A DNA stretch of 7,084 nt from Heritagella sp051881655 (GTDB lineage: Bacteria > Bacillota > Clostridia > Oscillospirales > Acutalibacteraceae): contig JBJEQH010000209.1 in the NCBI GenBank assembly GCA_051881655.1, positions 1-7,084 of the forward strand, given 5' to 3'. Below, in pieces: positions 1 to 5,628 of the stretch (position 1 is its first letter; each line of letters opens with the position of its first letter). Below the pieces are notes generated by a model. It searched no databases, had not been told where the DNA came from, and was given only the letters and a program-made list of their open reading frames with translations. The position numbers and the translations under genes were made by a program.

Positions 1-2165
1 TGCTTCACCTTTTCCCCCTCTGCAATGCTCTGCGACTGGGAGACGCACACGCCGCTGGAGAGGGCCGCGCCGGTGATCCGGATCTGCACCCCGGCATTCA
101 CGGCGGCCTGGTTGGCCTCGGACAGGGACAGCCCCGTCAGCTTCGGCACCGTTACGGTCTCCTGCTGGGCCTCTGCGGTGGTGTACAGCACCACGGTCCC
201 CTGCTTGGGAACCTTCTCGCCGCCCGCCGGGTTCTGGGCCAGCACGGTGTCGCCGTCGCCCTTTACGATCACGGTAAAGCCCTGCTGTTCCAGCTTTGCC
301 TTCGCCGTATCGGCCCCTTCGCCGGTCACGCTCTCCACCGTGGTGTCCAGGCGCTCCAGCTCTTCCTCGGTATAAATGGGCTCCACCCCCAGGTACGGCA
401 GAATCTGGCTCATGCAGCTGGCAAACACCGGCCCCGCCACCGCGCCGCCGTAATAGCTCTCGCCCTCCGGCTCATCGAAGAAGATCAGCAGCGCGATCTC
501 CGGGTCATCCGCCGGGGCAAAGCCGCAGTAGGAGGCGATGTAGTGCTTTTTGGTTTTATCAATGTTATCCTCCAGAATCTTCTGGGAGGTGCCGGTTTTT
601 CCGCAGATCCGGTACCCGGCCACATACCCGTTTTTCGCGGTTCCGGAGGTGGCATTGGTGTGCAGGATCGCGACCATGCGGCTGCTGGTATCCTCGGAAA
701 TCACCTGCCGGCGGTAGGTGGTATCGGCCGTGGAGAGGATATTGCCGTCGCTGTCCTCAATCCGCTCCACCAGATGGGGCTGCACCAGATAGCCCCCGTT
801 GGCCACCGCCGCGCAGGCCGTAATCATGTGCACCGGGGTGATGCTGAAGTTCTGCCCGAAGGATTCGGTGGCCAGCTCCACGGGGCCCATATCCTCGCCG
901 TGGTACAGGGTGGTACCCTCGCCGGGCAGGTCAATCCCGGTCTTCTCGGTAAAGCCAAAGGCGTTAAAGTATTTAAAGAACGTAAAGGCCCCCAGCTGCT
1001 CCCCAATCCACATGAAATACGGGTTGCAGGAATTGCACAGCCCCTGCACAAAGGTCTCGGTTCCGTGGCGGGACGTCCAGCAGTGCAGCGTTTCCCCGGC
1101 CACCACCGTGGCGCCGGTGCAGGTGAAGGTGGTCTCCTCGGTGACGATGCCCTCCTCCAGGGCCATGGAGCCCGTACACATCTTGAAAACCGAACCGGGA
1201 TAATACGTATCGGAGACCGCCTTGTTGCGCCACTGCTTCTGCAGGGCATTGTTGTATGCCTCGTCCTGCTCCTCCTCGGGCAGGGCGTCAATCTCCTGCT
1301 GAAGGGCCTCGTCCGCCAGGGTGAACGGGTCGTTGGGATCATACGAGCCCTCGACCGCCATGCCCAGAATCGCCCCGGTCTTCACGTTCATGCAGATGGC
1401 CACGGCCCCTTCCTGCACCACGTTGTCCACGATCCCCTGCTTCAGGGCCTCCTCCAAAATGGACTGCACGTTGCTGTCGATGGTCAGGTACAGGTTGCTG
1501 CCGTCCTGGGCCTCGATCTTCTGCTCGTATTCAAAGGGCATATCGGTACCGGCGGCGTTTTTGGCCGTGACCAGCCGCCCGGACGTACCGCTGAGCTCCT
1601 CGTCGTACTGGATCTCCAGCCCGGAGAGCCCCTGGCTGTCCACGCCGGTAAAGCCCAGCACCTGGGAGAGAAAATCCCCGTAGGGATAATAGCGCTTATA
1701 GTCCTCGATCAGCTGAACCCCGCGCTTGATGTTGTTCTCCTGTAAAAAGGCGTTGATCTCGTCCCGCACGCTGGTCTCGACCTTGCGCTTGACATAGGTA
1801 AAGTAGGTGTTTTTCTGCGTCAGGGCGTAGACGTCCTCTTCCTCCATATCCAGGATCTCCGAGAGGCCCTCGGCCAGCAGGCGGCAGGTCTCCTCATCCT
1901 CGATATAGGCCGGCTCCAGCGCCACGGTCCATACGCTGGCGCTCTCGGCCAGAACATTCCCGTTGCAGTCGTAAATGCTGCCCCGCTGGGCGGACAGGCT
2001 GGTGGTGCGCAGGCTCTGATCCAGCGACTGGGATTTCAGCTCTTCGCCCTCGACCAGCTGCAGACGGACCAGATTGAAAATAATCAGGCCAAACCCCACA
2101 CCGATCAGCAAAACCAGCAGGATCAGGGTTCGGCGCCACATACGTAGGGTGGTTCCGGAAGCCAT
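1..2165 (-). CDS. ftsI/spoVD: Class B penicillin-binding protein with PASTA domains (SpoVD/FtsI type), C-terminus cut by window edge
   Basis: Peptidoglycan DD-transpeptidase that crosslinks septal or spore-cortex wall from the outer face of the membrane. The frame runs from ATG at 2165 (AAAGGAG at 2171-2177, 5-nt spacing) for 721 codons and leaves the window without a stop. Seen: a short cytoplasmic N-terminus and one membrane segment at about residues 13-31; the PBP dimerisation domain opening with RGSIYDCNGNVLA at 61-73; the transpeptidase domain from about 255, with active-site SVFK (S325, K328), SCN (S379-N381) and KTGT (523-526); one PASTA domain at about 609-662 and a second from about 671 that is cut. 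It directly follows ftsL, the usual place for the divisional PBP. Two PASTA domains resemble B. subtilis PbpB, whereas C362 and C380 match the SpoVD redox pair. Thirteen cysteines are present in the visible part, which is many for an exported domain. The family is certain; FtsI versus SpoVD is not. Confidence 0.95.
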   Translation of the reverse strand, partial: MASGTTLRMWRRTLILLVLLIGVGFGLIIFNLVRLQLVEGEELKSQSLDQSLRTTSLSAQRGSIYDCNGNVLAESASVWTVALEPAYIEDEETCRLLAEGLSEILDMEEEDVYALTQKNTYFTYVKRKVETSVRDEINAFLQENNIKRGVQLIEDYKRYYPYGDFLSQVLGFTGVDSQGLSGLEIQYDEELSGTSGRLVTAKNAAGTDMPFEYEQKIEAQDGSNLYLTIDSNVQSILEEALKQGIVDNVVQEGAVAICMNVKTGAILGMAVEGSYDPNDPFTLADEALQQEIDALPEEEQDEAYNNALQKQWRNKAVSDTYYPGSVFKMCTGSMALEEGIVTEETTFTCTGATVVAGETLHCWTSRHGTETFVQGLCNSCNPYFMWIGEQLGAFTFFKYFNAFGFTEKTGIDLPGEGTTLYHGEDMGPVELATESFGQNFSITPVHMITACAAVANGGYLVQPHLVERIEDSDGNILSTADTTYRRQVISEDTSSRMVAILHTNATSGTAKNGYVAGYRICGKTGTSQKILEDNIDKTKKHYIASYCGFAPADDPEIALLIFFDEPEGESYYGGAVAGPVFASCMSQILPYLGVEPIYTEEELERLDTTVESVTGEGADTAKAKLEQQGFTVIVKGDGDTVLAQNPAGGEKVPKQGTVVLYTTAEAQQETVTVPKLTGLSLSEANQAAVNAGVQIRITGAALSSGVCVSQSQSIAEGEKVK

Positions 2166-2260
2166 AGCCGCTCCTTTCTTCTTTCCCAGATAATAGCAGA
2201 AAAAGAGTTAAGAGGTTCCTCTCCGGAAACCCCTGCGAAAATGTCTCCTCCGGAAACCAT
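2123..2260 (-). CDS. Possible 45-codon leader ORF overlapping the PBP start
   Basis: ATG at 2258-2260 is preceded by AAGGAG (2266-2271) with 5-nt spacing, an ideal ribosome binding site. The frame reads 45 codons, beginning MVSGGDIFAGVSGEEP, and ends with TGA at 2123-2125, 43 nt inside the PBP gene in another frame. An 11-bp direct repeat makes V-S-G appear twice, nine codons apart. The peptide has no recognised domain, signal peptide or membrane segment. Its start region lies in one arm of the leader hairpin, so translation and folding would exclude each other. It may be a regulatory leader ORF, a translational-coupling device, or chance. No homology can be claimed. Confidence 0.22.
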   Translation of the reverse strand: MVSGGDIFAGVSGEEPLNSFSAIIWERRKERLWLPEPPYVCGAEP

Positions 2261-2268
2261 CTTAACTC
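2200..2268 (-). terminator. Leader hairpin with T-tract between ftsL and the PBP gene (terminator or attenuator)
   Basis: On the minus strand GAGTTAAGA (2268-2260) pairs perfectly with TCTTAACTC (2213-2205). The stem extends by GGTT/AACC and CC/GG past two single-base bulges, giving about 15 bp around a 32-nt loop. TTTTT (2204-2200) follows the stem at once. This is intrinsic-terminator geometry, but the base of the stem is A/U-rich, so strength is uncertain. It could end read-through from ftsL, act as an attenuator, or stabilise the PBP mRNA. Confidence 0.45.
2221..2258 (-). repeat. 11-bp direct repeat GGTTTCCGGAG in the PBP leader
   Basis: Two identical copies of GGTTTCCGGAG (minus strand) lie at 2248-2258 and 2221-2231, offset by exactly 27 bp. 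The upstream copy overlaps the left arm of the hairpin and the downstream copy lies in its loop. The offset is a whole number of codons and fits the candidate leader ORF. It could also be a regulator binding site on two nearby helical faces, or chance. Confidence 0.5.
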
Positions 2269-2297
2269 CTTATCGGACTGCTGCGCCGTTCTCTCAA
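2269..2297 (-). promoter_or_regulatory. Weak sigma-A-like promoter candidate upstream of the PBP gene
   Basis: TTGAGA (2292-2297) is followed after 17 nt by GATAAG (2269-2274); both hexamers match four or five of the six consensus bases. If used, transcription would start near 2262, inside the left arm of the leader hairpin, so the transcript would lack most of that arm and could not form the terminator-like stem. Low confidence because the -10 is poor. Confidence 0.25.
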
Positions 2298-2311
2298 AAG
2301 CCCGGCATTGC

Positions 2312-2341
2312 AGTGTATGTATTCATTCGGTACCGTTATGA
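2312..2341 (-). promoter_or_regulatory. Candidate sigma-E-type (mother-cell sporulation) promoter for the PBP gene
   Basis: CATACACT (2312-2319, minus strand) fits the Bacillus sigma-E -10 consensus CATACANT at every defined base. A -35-like TCATAAC (2335-2341) lies 15 nt upstream, matches five of seven consensus positions, and overlaps the ftsL stop codon. B. subtilis spoVD is known to be sigma-E-dependent, which makes the location meaningful. The predicted start near 2305 would give a leader of about 140 nt containing the hairpin and small ORF. Confidence 0.4.
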
Positions 2342-2857
2342 CAACAGCCCCGAGAGGAACCGCACCACCTGATCCCACCAGTTCCCCTGGCCGGCATCAT
2401 GCAGCACCTCGCCGCTGTCGCTGTCGTTTAAGGTGATATAGGTGATCTGCCCCTCGCTGATGGGCTTCATCCCCAGGGCCTGCTCGGCGTACTTCTCCAC
2501 GTCCGTCATGGATTTTCCGTCCTGCGCCGTCATCTGCAGCTGCACATAGATGCTCTGCTGCTCGTCCAGCGCCTTTTCCGCCTGATTGATGCTGTTGGTC
2601 AGCTCGTTGAGCTGCACCTGATTGAGGATCATCATGGTGACAATCGTCAGCATCCCCAGCAGAACGGTCAGAAATCCCAGCGTGCGCATGGGGCTGCGCC
2701 GGCGGTGGGCACGGCGGTGGGCCTCCTGCTCCGGGAGATGGATCACATTGCCGGCCGGAACCGGGACTTCGCGCCGCGGCTTGGGAACAGCTGTGCCTGT
2801 GATCGGCTGGGTATCAAACAAAGAGAGGTCATATGCTTCGGTTCGGTTCATGGCCAT
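2336..2857 (-). CDS. ftsL: FtsL/DivIC-like cell division membrane protein
   Basis: Bitopic divisome protein expected to join DivIC(FtsB) and DivIB(FtsQ) in the complex that activates septal peptidoglycan synthesis. The 173-residue product has a cytoplasmic N-terminus of about 58 residues ending in a basic patch (HRRAHRRRS, 47-55), one membrane helix at about 59-78, a short extracytoplasmic coiled coil at about 80-112, and the family's conserved C-terminal block with YAEQALGMKP (123-132) followed by EGQITYI. The C-terminal tail (WWDQVVRFLSGLL) looks amphipathic. Sequence divergence is normal for FtsL; the call rests on topology, the LGM block and the position between rsmH and a class B PBP. 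ATG at 2857 is chosen because an in-frame TGA lies just upstream; AAAGGAG sits 12 nt away, rather far, and ATG at 2851 would be farther still. A 48-nt gap separates it from rsmH. Confidence 0.88.
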   Translation of the reverse strand: MAMNRTEAYDLSLFDTQPITGTAVPKPRREVPVPAGNVIHLPEQEAHRRAHRRRSPMRTLGFLTVLLGMLTIVTMMILNQVQLNELTNSINQAEKALDEQQSIYVQLQMTAQDGKSMTDVEKYAEQALGMKPISEGQITYITLNDSDSGEVLHDAGQGNWWDQVVRFLSGLLS

Positions 2858-2905
2858 CTGTGATCAGCACTCCTTTTCAAAAAAATCGGGTTTCCCTTTG
2901 GTTCT

Positions 2906-3886
2906 CTATTCCTCTTCCCTGCTTTGGTCCCCGTTTTCCGGGGGCCCCGCGCAGAGCTTGCGGCAAACGCGCAGCCTGGCGCTGCGGGCCCGCGGGTTTT
3001 CCTGTAATTCTTCCTTTGAAGCGGACAGCCCTTTTTTATACAAAAGCTCCGCCCTCGGTTTTTTTCCGCATACGCACACCGGAAATTCCGGCGGGCAGGT
3101 GCATCCCTCGCACCAGGAGGCCATGCGCTGCTTGACCATACGGTCCTCCAGCGAATGGAAGGTGATGACGGACAGGATGCCCCCGGTGCGCAGCACCGAA
3201 AACGCCGCATCCAATCCCTCGTTCAGCCGGTCCAGTTCCCCGTTCACGGCGATGCGCAGCGCCTGGAACGTCTTGCGGGCGGGGTGCCCGGGCCCCCGGC
3301 GCACGGCGGCAGGAACCGATTCCCGCACCAGATCCGCCAACTGCAGCGTGGTGGTAATGGGGGTGCTCTCCCGCTGCTGCACAATGGCGCGGGCGATGCG
3401 GCCGGCCGCCTTCTCCTCCCCGTACTCCCACAGAATGCGGGCGATCTCCTTTTCCGGGAGGGAGGCGAGCAGATCCGCCGCGGTGGGCCCGCTCTGGCTC
3501 ATGCGCATATCCAGCGGCGCCTGGGCGTGGTAGGAAAAGCCGCGCTGCGGGGTATCCAGCTGGTGGGAGGAGACGCCGATATCCATCAGAACCCCGTCGC
3601 AGGGGAGAAAACCGGCCTGCTCGGCGATGGACTGCATGTCCCCGAAATTGCCCTGCCACAGCTGCGAGCGCTCCCCATACGGGGCAAACCGCCGGCGGCA
3701 CACGGCAATGGCATCGGGATCCTGGTCAATGGACAGCAGCCGTCCGCTTGTCAGCTTCTGCAGAATCGCCTCGCTGTGGCCGCCGCCCCCGGCCGTGCCG
3801 TCGATATACAGCCCGTCCGGACGGATGGAGAGGGAATCAATGGTCTCCCGGAACAATACCGGCTTGTGATAGAAAGCTGTCTCCAT
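2906..3886 (-). CDS. rsmH: 16S rRNA (cytosine(1402)-N4)-methyltransferase RsmH (MraW)
   Basis: S-adenosylmethionine-dependent enzyme that methylates N4 of C1402 in the 16S rRNA decoding centre. The 326-residue product is of normal family length and contains the SAM-binding loop DGTAGGGGHS (29-38), MDIGVSSHQLD (101-111), LDMRMSQ (125-131), HPARKTFQALRIAVN (201-215), and TFHSLEDRMVK (242-252). A C-terminal Cys cluster (C259, C262, C264, C271, C273, in the CTCPPEFPVCVC region) is a feature I associate with Bacillota RsmH and may bind a metal. ATG at 3886 follows an AGGGAG site 5 nt away. It lies 21 nt after the mraZ stop, as expected for co-transcription in the division and cell wall operon. The rest of the frame is intact. 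Confidence 0.97.
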   Translation of the reverse strand: METAFYHKPVLFRETIDSLSIRPDGLYIDGTAGGGGHSEAILQKLTSGRLLSIDQDPDAIAVCRRRFAPYGERSQLWQGNFGDMQSIAEQAGFLPCDGVLMDIGVSSHQLDTPQRGFSYHAQAPLDMRMSQSGPTAADLLASLPEKEIARILWEYGEEKAAGRIARAIVQQRESTPITTTLQLADLVRESVPAAVRRGPGHPARKTFQALRIAVNGELDRLNEGLDAAFSVLRTGGILSVITFHSLEDRMVKQRMASWCEGCTCPPEFPVCVCGKKPRAELLYKKGLSASKEELQENPRARSARLRVCRKLCAGPPENGDQSREEE

Positions 3887-3907
3887 CCTGTCTCCCTCTT
3901 CTTCCGA

Positions 3908-4327
3908 TCAAATCTCCAACAATTCCATGGCGCTGAGCAGATTCTCCTGCGTCTGCTCTTCGTTATAGGCATTCCAGCGGCTGCTGTCCCAGATCTCGGC
4001 CCGGGTGGCGGCCCCCAGAATGGTCACTTCCTTATTCAGTCCCGCATACTCCCGCAGGGGCGGCGGGATGAGAATGCGGCCCTGCTTGTCCACTTCGGTG
4101 AAAAAGGCACCGGAGAAGAAAAAGCGCTGCAGGCTGCGGGCCTTCGAGATGGGCAGCTGGCCCATTTTTTCGGTCAGCTTGTCCCACTGGGCAGAGGAAA
4201 GGACAAAAAGGCACCCGTCCAGGCCCTTGGTCACATAGAACGCATCCCCCAGATCCTCGCGGAAACGGGAGGGCATGGTGACCCGGCCCTTCGGATCGAT
4301 ATTATGCTGGAACTGCCCCATCAACAT
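3908..4327 (-). CDS. mraZ: Transcriptional regulator MraZ
   Basis: DNA-binding regulator that heads the dcw cluster and, in the species studied, binds repeats upstream of its own gene to control the operon. The 139-residue product has the two AbrB-like MraZ half-domains: the first around NIDPKGRVTMPSRFRE (residues 9-24) and the second around VDKQGRILIPPPLREYAGL. The second copy reads DKQGR where DxxGR is typical, so both DNA-binding loops are present. The start MLMGQF at 4327 gives normal family length and is preceded by AGGGG 8 nt away; the open frame continues upstream to 4519, but that would place the promoter and leader inside the gene. ATG at 4321 is an alternative, farther from the AGGGG. 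It is the first gene after its own promoter and is followed by rsmH after 21 nt. Confidence 0.96.
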   Translation of the reverse strand: MLMGQFQHNIDPKGRVTMPSRFREDLGDAFYVTKGLDGCLFVLSSAQWDKLTEKMGQLPISKARSLQRFFFSGAFFTEVDKQGRILIPPPLREYAGLNKEVTILGAATRAEIWDSSRWNAYNEEQTQENLLSAMELLEI

Positions 4328-4332
4328 CGATT

Positions 4333-4390
4333 TTGCCCCTAACCTTCCACTGAATTGCCCCAAATTGGGAAAAACCTGCACAATTTGCCA
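4333..4390 (-). promoter_or_regulatory. Candidate MraZ operator region in the mraZ leader
   Basis: Between the predicted transcription start and the mraZ ATG, the minus strand carries TGGCA (4390-4386), TGGGG (4362-4358), TGGAA (4349-4345) and AGGGG (4340-4336). GGCAA recurs at 4389-4385, 4359-4355 and 4337-4333. An 11-bp palindrome CCCAAATTGGG lies at 4359-4369. MraZ of other bacteria binds short tandem TGGG-type repeats here, but their regular spacing of about 10 nt is not reproduced: starts are 28, 13 and 9 nt apart. Operator function is inference from position and composition. Confidence 0.35.
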
Positions 4391-4403
4391 CCTTTTCTCG
4401 TTT

Positions 4404-4432
4404 ATTATAAAGCATCCCCGCGGAAATTGCAA
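4404..4432 (-). promoter_or_regulatory. Sigma-A-type promoter of the mraZ-rsmH-ftsL-PBP cluster
   Basis: TTGCAA (4427-4432) and a perfect TATAAT (4404-4409) are separated by 17 nt on the minus strand. The expected start is near 4397, giving a leader of about 70 nt before mraZ. A five-A tract at 4436-4440, just upstream of the -35, could serve as an UP-element subsite. The terminator that closes the preceding gene is upstream, so this promoter is needed to start the cluster. Confidence 0.8.
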
Positions 4433-4435
4433 TGG

Positions 4436-4505
4436 TTTTTCCTGGAAGAGCGCAACTTCTGCCCGTGTTTTTTCCTGTTTTTTTCTTCTTTTTCCCCTGT
4501 TTTTT
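4436..4505 (-). promoter_or_regulatory. Phased A-tracts upstream of the mraZ promoter (probable bent DNA)
   Basis: Minus-strand A-tracts lie at 4436-4440, 4468-4473, 4478-4484, 4489-4493 and 4500-4505. Centres of the last four are 10.5, 10 and 11.5 bp apart, and the first is about three helical turns from the second. A-tracts repeated with the helical period bend DNA. The block is also almost pure purine on this strand. It lies at about -40 to -108 relative to the predicted start. Confidence 0.55.
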
Positions 4506-4560
4506 CCAAAAAGCGACAAAATCCCCGCGGACCTCCGTCAAACGGAAATCCGCGGGGATT
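4500..4560 (-). terminator. Intrinsic terminator after the coiled-coil gene
   Basis: A perfect 12-bp stem (AATCCCCGCGGA, arms at 4549-4560 and 4520-4531) continues, after a 2x2 internal loop, into five more base pairs (4542-4546/4534-4538) closed by a three-base loop. On the minus strand the stem runs into TTTTGTCGCTTTTT (4520-4508). It begins 36 nt after the coiled-coil gene stop and ends the rsmD-coaD unit before the mraZ promoter. No T-tract follows on the plus strand, so it is directional. Confidence 0.85.
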
Positions 4561-4596
4561 CTCTGCAAAAGGAAAAAGCGGCGGCGGGGTGCTTTT

Positions 4597-5076
4597 TCAG
4601 CGGCTGGTCGAATTGCGCTGGGTGGCCTTGATGCTCTGGCGCGTTTTGCGCAGCTCGGACAGGTTGGCCGCCAGGGCGTCGTCGGTGCGGCGCATCAGGT
4701 CATCCACATACTCATTGGAAACGCGGCGCATCTCCCGGCACTTCTGCTGGGTCTGGTTCATCAGGTCGTTGGCCTTCTGCTGGGCCTGCTTGACAATCTC
4801 GTTCTGGCTGACCATGGCGCGGGCCTTCTCCTCGGCCACGCGGATAATCGACTCGGCCTCCCGCTTGGCATCCTGAAGGATCTTGCTGCGGTCCGCCACA
4901 ATGGCCCGGGCCTGCCGGCACTCCTGGGGCATGGCGTCGCGGATATCCATCAGAATATCCTCCACGTTCTGCCCGTCCAGCACCACTCTCCCTCCGGAAA
5001 GCGGCAGCTTCATGGCGTTTTTCACCATCTGCTCCAGTTCCTGCAGCAGATCATCGACAGTTACAACTTGGCTCAT
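4597..5076 (-). CDS. Coiled-coil protein, DivIVA/SepIVA-like or 'ATPase subunit H/B-like', function unassigned
   Basis: A 159-residue soluble protein with no membrane segment, signal peptide or nucleotide-binding motif. The N-terminal 55 residues form a separate conserved-looking segment (LDGQNVEDILMDIRDAMP, 33-50, then ECRQARAIVADR, 52-63), followed by a long charged alpha-helical coiled coil from about 58 to 150, rich in Ala, Glu, Arg and Gln. Such proteins next to coaD are often labelled V-type ATPase subunit H or F0 subunit b in clostridia, on coiled-coil resemblance only; the layout recalls DivIVA-like proteins near coaD in actinobacteria. A role in organising cell-wall growth or division is inference. 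ATG at 5076 is chosen (AAAGGA at 5086-5091, 9 nt away) over a TTG at 5112 with no clear site. It starts 48 nt after coaD and is followed by a strong terminator, so it is the last gene of the rsmD unit. Confidence 0.8.
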   Translation of the reverse strand: MSQVVTVDDLLQELEQMVKNAMKLPLSGGRVVLDGQNVEDILMDIRDAMPQECRQARAIVADRSKILQDAKREAESIIRVAEEKARAMVSQNEIVKQAQQKANDLMNQTQQKCREMRRVSNEYVDDLMRRTDDALAANLSELRKTRQSIKATQRNSTSR

Positions 5077-5124
5077 CTTTACGCTTCCTTTCCACCGGTC
5101 CTCTTTTGCCAAAAGGCCCTTTCC

Positions 5125-5628
5125 CTATTTCGGCTGTTCGCTGTTCTGCTCACAGCAGATCCGTTTTTTTACATCCTCCAGAATACAGGCCGGGATATCC
5201 TCGGAGATATCCCCGCCGAACATGGCCACCTGCTTGACCATACTGGAGCTGAGGTACATATATTCGCTGCGGGTGGTCATAAACAGGGTTTCCACATCCG
5301 GGGCCAGCTTTTTGTTGGTCAGCGCCATCTGGAATTCGTACTCAAAGTCCGTCACGGCGCGCAGGCCCTTTACAATGGCCGTGGCCCCGCGCTGGTGGGC
5401 GTAATCCGCCAGCAGGCCGGTAAAGCCGACCACCTCCACCCCGGGAATCCCCTCGGTGGCGCGCCGCAGCAGGTCGATCCGCTCCTCCACGGTGAACGAG
5501 GTCTTCTTGTTGGGGTTAATCATCACCGCCACGATCACATGGTCAAAAATCCGGCTGGTACGGGTGATGATATCCAGATGCCCCAGCGTGACGGGATCAT
5601 AGCTGCCGGGGCAGATTGCAATGCTCAT
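5125..5628 (-). CDS. coaD: Phosphopantetheine adenylyltransferase
   Basis: Transfers AMP from ATP to 4'-phosphopantetheine to form dephospho-CoA, the penultimate step of coenzyme A synthesis, in the cytoplasm. The 167-residue product is of normal length. Visible motifs are PGSYDPVTLGHLDII (7-21), containing the nucleotidyltransferase T-x-G-H box at 14-17, the phosphate-binding region NPNKKTSFT (38-46), KGLRAVTDFEYE (87-98) and the YLSSSMVK segment (125-132). No catalytic position looks altered. Its ATG overlaps the rsmD stop as ATGA (5625-5628), so translation is probably coupled. The rsmD-coaD pair is conserved in many Gram-positive bacteria. Confidence 0.98.
   Translation of the reverse strand: MSIAICPGSYDPVTLGHLDIITRTSRIFDHVIVAVMINPNKKTSFTVEERIDLLRRATEGIPGVEVVGFTGLLADYAHQRGATAIVKGLRAVTDFEYEFQMALTNKKLAPDVETLFMTTRSEYMYLSSSMVKQVAMFGGDISEDIPACILEDVKKRICCEQNSEQPK

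Noticed and set aside
543..1745. Long plus-strand open frame (400 codons) opposite the PBP gene.
   Set aside because: It is antisense to a gene with all class B PBP motifs, has no recognisable domain, and arises from G+C bias at third positions.
2841..3210. Cys-rich C-terminus of RsmH as a separate zinc-binding ORF or frameshift.
   Set aside because: The reading frame is continuous and the CPP-x-FPVCVC block is a usual part of Bacillota RsmH.
3155..4342. Long plus-strand open frame (395 codons) opposite rsmH and mraZ.
   Set aside because: It spans two clear minus-strand genes and their gap and has no domain or sensible ribosome binding context.
4328..4519. N-terminal extension of MraZ upstream of 4327.
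   Set aside because: The extension would cover the TATAAT promoter and leader, is Lys/Arg-rich from the A-tracts, and exceeds normal MraZ length; MLMGQF matches the family start.
5077..5112. TTG start at 5112 for the coiled-coil protein.
   Set aside because: The ATG at 5076 has an AAAGGA site 9 nt away, whereas the TTG has none; the added 12 residues encode that site.
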